From an uncultured Mucilaginibacter sp. (GTDB lineage Bacteria; Bacteroidota; Bacteroidia; Sphingobacteriales; Sphingobacteriaceae): a stretch of DNA of 41,583 nt. Under the pieces are notes generated by a model. It was not told where the DNA came from, searched no databases, and was given only the letters and a program-made list of their open reading frames with translations. This document shows, in pieces, positions 33,816 through 39,362 of the stretch. Location: the NCBI GenBank assembly GCA_903866915.1, contig CAIPPO010000018.1, positions 1 through 41,583 on the forward strand, given 5' to 3'. Made by a program: the position numbers and the translations under genes. Every line of letters starts with the position of its first letter. Position 1 is the stretch's first letter.

Positions 33816-33850
33816 TTAAAAGCGCTTCGTTTCGGAGCGCTTTTTTTTGT
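33816..33850 (+). terminator. rho-independent terminator after the zinc-ribbon gene
   Basis: AAAAGCGCT(TC) at 33818-33828 pairs with GGAGCGCTTTT up to 33844. The loop is small (GTTTC) and a run of Ts extends to 33848. It closes the fucosidase-nif3-zinc-ribbon unit. Confidence 0.9.
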
Positions 33851-33881
33851 GCCGTTGATTCGTGTGATTTTGGTGTTTTGA

Positions 33882-33995
33882 CTGGCATAGTTCGATCCCG
33901 CATGTGCGGGATCGTTCCTCGCCATGACGGGTTTGTTAGGGGGTTTGCAACAGAATCCCCTTCAATCCTCTCAAATCCCAAAATTGTGTTCAAAA
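33882..33995. repeat. repeat module, solitary copy
   Basis: An ACTGGCATAGTTCG lead is followed by a hairpin (GATCCCGCA/TGCGGGATC at 33894-33913), TCGTTCCTCGCCATGACG (33912-33929), and a tail TTCAATCCTCTCAAATCCC with AAATTGTGTTCA. The same parts, in the same order, are found in the array at 34449-34893. The core is the reverse complement of a motif like CGTCATGGCGAGGAACGA, a sort common between genes in many bacterial genomes. Confidence 0.75.
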
Positions 33996-34001
33996 GATTG
34001 G

Positions 34002-34409
34002 CTAATCCTCGTATTCAATTATTATAATTCTTCGCGTTGTCTCGTTGAATACGACCTCCGTGCTACCTTTTGGGTGTTTAAAGGTTTTTGTTAGGACGTT
34101 GTCGCTCTTATCTATAGCAGGATCGTCGTTAATTTTTAAATCGTATAAACCCTCATCCTTATTTTCACCAAAACCGTTTTCCGTTTTCTCGAAATATAGC
34201 TTAACTGCTTTTTGCGACGATTGATTGTAACTAACCACATAGAACGTTTTTCCATTGCTATAGGCATAACTTACTCCTGTGGTGTTTATTTGTAAACCAG
34301 GGCAGTACTGAGCGAATTTTGTTTTAGCGTCGCTTATAAAATTGCAGCTGCTGGCGATAAAAAATATTGCCAATAGAGTTACTAGCATTCTGCGGGTTGA
34401 TTTACGCAT
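34002..34409 (-). CDS. putative lipoprotein, unknown function
   Basis: This 135-residue protein has a basic N-terminus, a hydrophobic segment and a good lipobox (FIASSC, Cys22), so it is probably an inner- or outer-membrane lipoprotein. The mature part is beta-rich (VSYAYSNGKTFYVVSYNQSSQKAVKLYFEKTENGFG) and ends in EYED. I do not recognise a family. It is flanked on both sides by related repeat modules (33882-33995 and 34449-34893), which makes a mobile or recombined origin possible. The ATG is the first in the frame before the signal sequence. Confidence 0.65.
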   Translation of the reverse strand: MRKSTRRMLVTLLAIFFIASSCNFISDAKTKFAQYCPGLQINTTGVSYAYSNGKTFYVVSYNQSSQKAVKLYFEKTENGFGENKDEGLYDLKINDDPAIDKSDNVLTKTFKHPKGSTEVVFNETTRRIIIIEYED

Positions 34410-34448
34410 GGTTTTAGGTTTTAGTGCTGCAATTTAAACAAAACCCTC

Positions 34449-34893
34449 TTCAATCCTTTCAAATCCCAAAATCGTGTTCAAAAATGCGGTCCATTACTGG
34501 CACAGTTCGGAGATGGCTTCGTTCCTCGCCATGACGAGCGGGGATAAAGTTGCGCTAACATCAGGCACATCCTTAAATCCTACTAATCACGGTTCAGACG
34601 AAATATGCGGTCCATGACTGGCACAGTTCGGTCCCGCAGTCGCAGGATCGTTCCTCGCCATGACGCGCGGGGGAAAGAGTTGCGCTAAAATCTGGCCCAT
34701 CCTTAAATCCTACGAATCCTGGTTCAGACAAAATATGCTGATTCGTTCCTCGCCATGACGCGCGGGGGAAAGAGTTGTGCCAACATCAGGCCCATCCTTA
34801 AATCCTACGAATCCTGGTTCAGACAAAAAAGCGGCTTCGTTCCTCGCCATAACGATTTAAATAAAATCCATTCAAATCCCGAAATCGTGTCAG
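34449..34893. repeat. decayed tandem repeat array, about 94-130 bp units
   Basis: This covers the whole gap between the lipoprotein and the radical SAM gene. TCGTTCCTCGCCATGACG starts at 34519, 34648 and 34743, with a variant at 34837. Units run 34484-34604, 34605-34734, 34735-34828 and a partial 34829-34854. Each full unit has ATGCGGTCCATGACTGGCAC (shortened in the third), the core, GCGGGGGAAAGAGTTGCGC, then CCTTAAATCCTACGAATCC and TGGTTCAGAC. The array is flanked by TCAAATCCC(A/G)AAATCGTGT at about 34458 and 34871. The right copy runs into the stop codon of the radical SAM gene (34890-34892). Confidence 0.85.
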
Positions 34894-35966
34894 TGTCCAA
34901 ACATATTCATCTGCCTCCCCTTCCTCGGCACAAACAAACTGTGGTCAAACTCGGGCATGCTGCGGTTGCCCATGAAGCGGTTGACAGACATGCGGAATAG
35001 CTGGTGTATCGATTCAGCTAAATTACCGTCACCTTTCATACGGCGCCCGAATTCGCTGTCATTCAGTTTACCATCGTGGCAGGCTTTGATCATGTTGAGC
35101 ACCTTTTCGGCACGGTCAGGATAGGTTTTGTGGATCCAGTCTGTAAACAGTTCGGCGATGCTGCCATTTAGCCTTACCATCGTAAAACCTGCTGCCAGTG
35201 CACCCCGGTCGGCCGAAGCCCTTATTACCGATGGTATCTCGTTGCTGTTAAGCCCGGGGATTACCGGGGCTACCATTACTCTTACTGGTATACCATGCCC
35301 GCTCAGGGCTTGTATCACTGCCAGGCGGCCAGTTGCAGTTACGGTGCGTGGCTCCAGCTTTTGGCGTAACTGTTCATTCAGGGAGTTGAGCGAAACATTT
35401 ACCTGTACAAGGTTGAGTTTAGCCAATTCGCCGAGGATATCCAGGTCGCGGAGAATAAGGTTGTTTTTGGTGATGATGCTCACCGGATTACGGTATTTGA
35501 GGAAGAGTTCCAGCAGCGAGCGGGTGATCTTCAGCTTACGTTCAAGCGGTTGGTAGCAGTCGGTATTGCCTGACAGCAACATAGCTACCGGCTGATAATT
35601 TTTTTTATTGAAATGTTCTTCAAGCAATTGGGCAGCATTGCGTTTTACGATGATCTTCCGCTCGAAATCAAGTCCGGCGCTAAAGCCAAAATACTCGTGT
35701 GTATTCCGTGCATAGCAATACAGGCAGCCATGCTCGCAGCCCTGATAGGGATTGATGGAATACATATGCCACAGATCGGGACTTTCAGATTCGCTTACGA
35801 TCTTTTTCGGTGTTTCTTCATATACCTGCGTGGCAGTATTTTCCAAAAGGGGCTCGTCCAGCCCTTCAACGTGTTCAAGGACATATTTTTTCTTCAGGAA
35901 CTTATTGTGTGGATTTACCTGCGCACCCCTGCCTTTAAAAAATTGCGGATTTTCTTCATGTGACAT
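34890..35966 (-). CDS. radical SAM protein, PA0069/SplB-like family
   Basis: This 358-residue protein has a 4Fe-4S motif CxxxCxxC in CEHGCLYCYAR (Cys77, Cys81, Cys84). The radical SAM barrel includes LLSGNTDCYQPLERKLKITR, PVSIITKNNLILRDLDIL, VQVNVSLNSL and IPVRVMVAPVIPGLN. It matches the PA0069/Rv2578c-like group related to spore photoproduct lyase. Members may act on DNA or nucleotides; the substrate is not established. The last 40 residues are basic. The response regulator gene lies 32 bases upstream on the same strand, so it may be co-transcribed with the signalling operon. Confidence 0.88.
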   Translation of the reverse strand: MSHEENPQFFKGRGAQVNPHNKFLKKKYVLEHVEGLDEPLLENTATQVYEETPKKIVSESESPDLWHMYSINPYQGCEHGCLYCYARNTHEYFGFSAGLDFERKIIVKRNAAQLLEEHFNKKNYQPVAMLLSGNTDCYQPLERKLKITRSLLELFLKYRNPVSIITKNNLILRDLDILGELAKLNLVQVNVSLNSLNEQLRQKLEPRTVTATGRLAVIQALSGHGIPVRVMVAPVIPGLNSNEIPSVIRASADRGALAAGFTMVRLNGSIAELFTDWIHKTYPDRAEKVLNMIKACHDGKLNDSEFGRRMKGDGNLAESIHQLFRMSVNRFMGNRSMPEFDHSLFVPRKGRQMNMFGH

Positions 35967-35998
35967 GCTGTAAAAATGCTAAAAAAATTAGCAAAGTA

Positions 35999-36637
35999 TC
36001 ACATTTCGATCATTTTATTTTTGATGGCATACAGCACTAGTCCGATGCGACTTTTAATGCCGAGTTTTTCGAAAAGCTGGTCGCGGTAACCGTCGACGGT
36101 ACGTGAGCTGATACACATATGTTCGGCAATTTCTTTATAAGTCAGCTCGGTTGAAGCAAGCTTAAGGAACTCTACCTCGCGGTTATTGAGTTTTGCCAGG
36201 GTATAATCAATATTGATATTATGGACCAGGTGGCGGGTGACGAACTCGGGGTAATAGATCTCGTCACGGGATACTTTTAATAATGCCTCCTCAAAATCTG
36301 CCGGTTCTGAATCCTTTAGCAGATAGCCCTTTACGCCCATCCGAACCATCGTCAACACCTTTTCGGCATCGGCAAACATGGATAGAACGATGATCTTGAT
36401 CTCGGGGTGATTATGCCTGAGCCATTTGGCAGTAGATATACCATCCATTTTTGGCATACTGATATCCAGCAGAATGATATTAGGTTTAAGCTTAGCGTTG
36501 ATCTTACGGATCATATCCTCGCCGTCACCAGCCTCAAATAATATATTATAGCGTTGAAATTTGTTGATGATGGAGGCTATTCCGCTTCTGAATAGCCGAT
36601 GATCGTCAACTAAAGCTATTTGAATGGGTTGCTCCAT
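35999..36637 (-). CDS. NarL/LuxR-family response regulator
   Basis: This 212-residue protein has a receiver domain with Asp11/Asp12 and phosphoacceptor Asp58 (LLDISMPKMDG), Ser/Thr and Lys residues in the expected places (VLSMF; LLKDSEP), and a C-terminal LuxR helix-turn-helix (LNNREVEFLKLASTELTYKEIAEHMCISSRTVDGYR). Its ATG lies 32 bases inside the end of the histidine kinase gene, so translation is coupled and the pair is surely cognate. Its targets are unknown. It is the fourth gene of the operon that starts at 38458. Confidence 0.95.
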   Translation of the reverse strand: MEQPIQIALVDDHRLFRSGIASIINKFQRYNILFEAGDGEDMIRKINAKLKPNIILLDISMPKMDGISTAKWLRHNHPEIKIIVLSMFADAEKVLTMVRMGVKGYLLKDSEPADFEEALLKVSRDEIYYPEFVTRHLVHNINIDYTLAKLNNREVEFLKLASTELTYKEIAEHMCISSRTVDGYRDQLFEKLGIKSRIGLVLYAIKNKMIEM

Positions 36638-37454
36638 TAGGGTTAAATTGTTTTAAAGGATATAGGTCGACGCTTACCCTGCAGCCTTTGCCCGGTGCGC
36701 TGTCAATTGTTGCTTTCCCGCCTATCATGCGCGCCCGATTTTCGATATTGCGTAAACCCGAGCCGCTTTTATTTTCGACTGAAGCCGGCGAAAATCCCGA
36801 TCCGTCGTCTTCGAGCGTTAAATTAAATAAATCCTCTTTGTACTGCAAGCTGATATTAAAATGTTTTGCACCAGAGTGCTTCAGGGCATTGTTGATACTT
36901 TCCTGTAATATCCTGAACAACACCAGTTCGCGCTGTTCGCCAAGGGAGTAAATCTTGCCTTCCGTTGCGTAGGAAACTTTGATCACATCACTTTTATTCA
37001 TCCGCTCAACCTCTTTTTCGATCGCTTTTGCAAGTCCGGCCGTAGCAATATGTTCAAAACTCATGCTTTTTGACATATCCCGCAAATCGATGATGGTTTG
37101 GGAAAGCAATTCGCGACTGTCATTCAGTTTGGCTTTATTAGCTTCATCGAGTCCGTTTCCTAACGAACGCATCGTAAGTTTTACAAATGACAATACCTGG
37201 GTAATGTTATCGTGGATCTCTTTGCTGATCTGTTCAAAGGTTTGTTCCTGTATTTCTACCTGCGTTTTCAGTAATTCCTGCTGAAATATTGCCTCGCGCT
37301 CTTCCTGCTCTTTTTTGTTTTTTACCTGCCGGTTGCGGTAAAGGACAACGAAATAGATAACGCAGCCGACGAGGAAAGCTGAAAAAATACTAGTTAATAG
37401 TACAGCCTTTGCAATTTCGTCTGCTTTTAATGAAGAAGGGTCAACTTTTGCCAT
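36606..37454 (-). CDS. NarX-type (HisKA_3) sensor histidine kinase
   Basis: This 282-residue protein has one transmembrane segment at about 18-40, a short coiled region, a HisKA_3 domain with His81 (SKEIHDNITQVL), and a HATPase with the N-box QESINNALKHSGA, G1 EDDGSGF and GSGLRNIENRARMIGG. Apart from the single membrane helix there is almost no sensor region. A signal must therefore come from a partner, most likely the multi-pass membrane protein encoded just upstream. It overlaps that gene by 14 bases and the response regulator gene by 32. Confidence 0.95.
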   Translation of the reverse strand: MAKVDPSSLKADEIAKAVLLTSIFSAFLVGCVIYFVVLYRNRQVKNKKEQEEREAIFQQELLKTQVEIQEQTFEQISKEIHDNITQVLSFVKLTMRSLGNGLDEANKAKLNDSRELLSQTIIDLRDMSKSMSFEHIATAGLAKAIEKEVERMNKSDVIKVSYATEGKIYSLGEQRELVLFRILQESINNALKHSGAKHFNISLQYKEDLFNLTLEDDGSGFSPASVENKSGSGLRNIENRARMIGGKATIDSAPGKGCRVSVDLYPLKQFNPNGATHSNSFS

Positions 37455-38100
37455 CTTTTAAATCTTTACCTTTTCCATTAATTTCCACCAGTATCGCAAA
37501 ACCAAGTAAAATATTGAATAATATTTCAGTGCCGTTCCATGAAAAAGTCAATATCTGTGATTTGATTTTAAAGCTGGCGTTATAATTTACCAAAACGAAG
37601 TTCGCGAACATTGTTCCGGAAAAAAAGAGAACAGCTGAATTAAACCAGAAAACACCTTGTTTGTAAATGTTTATCTGAACAGCAAATTGGAGCATCTGTT
37701 TGAACAGTAATAATGAGAGTATAACAAATACAACCTCATCGGCAATTAGTGCGTTTGACGGGAAAGATGAATTGAAAGGTTCAAAGACAAATGCATTAAT
37801 AACGATGAATAATAATAAGCAAATAGTAATTACTCCGCTCAGTATCTTAAGTGTCTTTTTTTGAAATAAATAGTAATACATCAAAGAGAGCGAAACACAT
37901 TTCACAAATGTTCCGATTTGTATAACCGGATAATTATTTTGATGAATACTGATATATAGTTTATTTGTGATCTCCTGAAAAAGCACCAATACCAGGTAAA
38001 TACCCAGAATTTTAAAAGGCATGGAAAGCTTTTTATAGCTTACCATGCCTATCAAAGCGGAAATAAAACTTATTAATATCCTACAAATAAAAAGCACCAT
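37441..38100 (-). CDS. multi-pass membrane protein, probable signal input unit
   Basis: This 219-residue protein has six or seven predicted transmembrane segments spread over nearly the whole length and only short loops. The final basic tail is EINGKGKDLKDGKS. I do not recognise a named family. The frame is open upstream, but the ATG at 38100 leaves a 7-base gap to the preceding gene and removes a charged N-terminal run. It overlaps the histidine kinase by 14 bases, which suggests that its product senses a membrane or soluble signal and controls the kinase. Base composition is AT-rich compared with its neighbours. Confidence 0.7.
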   Translation of the reverse strand: MVLFICRILISFISALIGMVSYKKLSMPFKILGIYLVLVLFQEITNKLYISIHQNNYPVIQIGTFVKCVSLSLMYYYLFQKKTLKILSGVITICLLLFIVINAFVFEPFNSSFPSNALIADEVVFVILSLLLFKQMLQFAVQINIYKQGVFWFNSAVLFFSGTMFANFVLVNYNASFKIKSQILTFSWNGTEILFNILLGFAILVEINGKGKDLKDGKS

Positions 38101-38107
38101 TTTAGAA

Positions 38108-38458
38108 TCACGGGTTAAAGCACATCGTCGGACAAGGAGGCACATTTGAAATTACCTCCCCTGTCGAAACGAAAGGTGCGGCTGCGCCGGGCGTTGTATT
38201 CGGCACCGAGCCCGAAACGGTCAGGGTATGTACTTTGTCAGGTTTGCCCACGAAATCAGGATGCTTGGCGAAAGATACGTGTATTCCCGCAACTTTTTCG
38301 TCTTTAAGGAGACTTTCGATACTCTCCCGGTCAATATAAAAACCTTTTAAAAAATGTCCGTCAGCCGTTTTCCAGGCATGTTCGCCTGCAGCCTCGTTAC
38401 TTGCTTGAAATTCCTTCCTTAGGCTCCTGGCCAATTCCGGATCGATTTTACTTGCCAT
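38108..38458 (-). CDS. small soluble protein with C-terminal CPTMC motif
   Basis: This 116-residue protein has no signal peptide or membrane segment. A helical N-terminus (ELARSLRKEFQAS) and the segment FYIDRESIESLLKDEKVAGIHVSFA precede a Thr/Pro/Ala-rich stretch. The end is VPPCPTMCFNP, with Cys109 and Cys113. I recall uncharacterised Bacteroidota proteins of about 115-130 residues with a similar plan (a G-I-x-V/I-x-F/Y strand and a C-terminal PCPPxC), but I cannot name a family with certainty. It heads a four-gene operon with a membrane protein, a kinase and a response regulator, 7 bases ahead of the membrane-protein gene. It may be a regulator, signal peptide source or metal/redox sensor for that pathway. 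Confidence 0.7.
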   Translation of the reverse strand: MASKIDPELARSLRKEFQASNEAAGEHAWKTADGHFLKGFYIDRESIESLLKDEKVAGIHVSFAKHPDFVGKPDKVHTLTVSGSVPNTTPGAAAPFVSTGEVISNVPPCPTMCFNP

Positions 38459-38504
38459 AATAATGTTTTAGGGTTTGAGTTAATGAATTCTCCAATATAT
38501 TAAA

Positions 38505-38540
38505 AAATTAAAATAAAAGGCTACCGTGTTTTAACGGTAT
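38505..38540 (-). terminator. possible terminator after the ftsH-LUD genes
   Basis: TACCGT (38522-38527) and ACGGTA (38534-38539) form a 6-bp stem with a 6-base loop. On the minus strand it is followed by a T-rich run (38518 down to 38505). It lies 105 bases beyond the end of the LUD gene and ahead of the small CPxxC protein gene. The stem is short. An AT-only hairpin (38563-38580) sits between it and the LUD gene. Confidence 0.45.
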
Positions 38541-38644
38541 TTTTAAAGGATAAAAGCACTTGAATAATTTTTAAATTATTGAAAGTGAGCAGAATATAAA
38601 CTAAATCAAAGCCAGAAAATTTTCTTTTCAGTTAATAAATATTT

Positions 38645-39283
38645 TTAACCCTCGAGCAGAAATACGAAAAGCTCTTTTGGGCCATGGGCGCCCATAACTA
38701 ATGTTTTTTCGATATCGGCAGTACGGCTGGGACCAGTAACCGTTGTAAGCATGGAAGGAAGCTGGTTTCCGTATTTATTTTTGATGATCTTGAAGGCATC
38801 TTTCAGATCAAGAACGATCTGGGAGGTATAAGCTAAGACAATATGAACCGGCGGATAAATGCTCAAACGCCGACCTGCCATATTACTGTTCGACAACAGG
38901 ATGCTGCCGTTACGTGCTATCAGGGTTTCACATAAAGTGAAACCAACTTCGGCTTGTTCGAAATCCTTATCCGTTTCAAAAAATGGGTAGTCGTATTTTT
39001 GTAGTATTTCTTGTAGTGCGGGTTCCCAGCAATAAATTTTGCGCCACTTTCTTTCTTCTGCCAGGCTGAGCAGGTTTTCTATGAATTGTATCTCATCCTC
39101 ACAAAAGAAAAATTGCCCTGCTGCAGCAGTAAACTCCTCGGCGAATAGTACTTCGGGTATATCATCGGGCGGGGGGTAATGGGGCAGGTCCTCCAGGTTA
39201 GGGTACGGGTTATCCCTCTTCTCGAGCAAAGCTTTACGAATCTTCTTGAGCAGCTTTTCTTTTGATGTTGTAATGTCCCGCAT
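38645..39283 (-). CDS. LUD-domain (LutC/YkgG-like) protein
   Basis: This 212-residue protein has a LUD domain: the C-terminal signature TGPSRTADIEKTLVMGAHGP at 183-202 and the segment GFTLCETLIARNGSILLSN in the middle. LutC is a subunit of a lactate oxidation complex with LutA and LutB, but neither partner is visible here, so this stand-alone LUD protein may do something else. It follows ftsH on the same strand with an 80-base gap containing a large inverted repeat. Pairing of LUD with ftsH is common in Bacteroidota as far as I recall. Confidence 0.88.
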   Translation of the reverse strand: MRDITTSKEKLLKKIRKALLEKRDNPYPNLEDLPHYPPPDDIPEVLFAEEFTAAAGQFFFCEDEIQFIENLLSLAEERKWRKIYCWEPALQEILQKYDYPFFETDKDFEQAEVGFTLCETLIARNGSILLSNSNMAGRRLSIYPPVHIVLAYTSQIVLDLKDAFKIIKNKYGNQLPSMLTTVTGPSRTADIEKTLVMGAHGPKELFVFLLEG

Positions 39284-39296
39284 TTTTTAAAGTCGA

Positions 39297-39358
39297 AAGT
39301 CCTGAATCGGGAGTGCTCCGTTTTGAACTTAAAACGCAGCACTCCCGACTAAGGACTT
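39297..39358. repeat. long inverted repeat between ftsH and the LUD gene
   Basis: The arms are AAGTCC (39297-39302) with GGACTT (39353-39358), TCGGGAGTGCT (39307-39317) with AGCACTCCCGA (39338-39348), and CGTTTT (39319-39324) with AAAACG (39331-39336), around a 6-base loop. That gives about 23 base pairs in 62 bases with one internal loop and one mismatch. No T-run follows on either strand, so it is not a classic terminator. It may be an RNA processing or stability element, or a dispersed palindromic repeat. Confidence 0.7.
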
Positions 39359-39362
39359 AATA

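Noticed and set aside
33718..33993. 91-codon minus-strand frame over the terminator and repeat module
   Set aside because: It runs through a rho-independent terminator, a repeat module and the end of the zinc-ribbon gene, and has no convincing start.
34484..34854. Possible CRISPR array
   Set aside because: Units are 94-130 bp direct copies with internal homology throughout. There is no short repeat/variable spacer pattern and no cas gene nearby.
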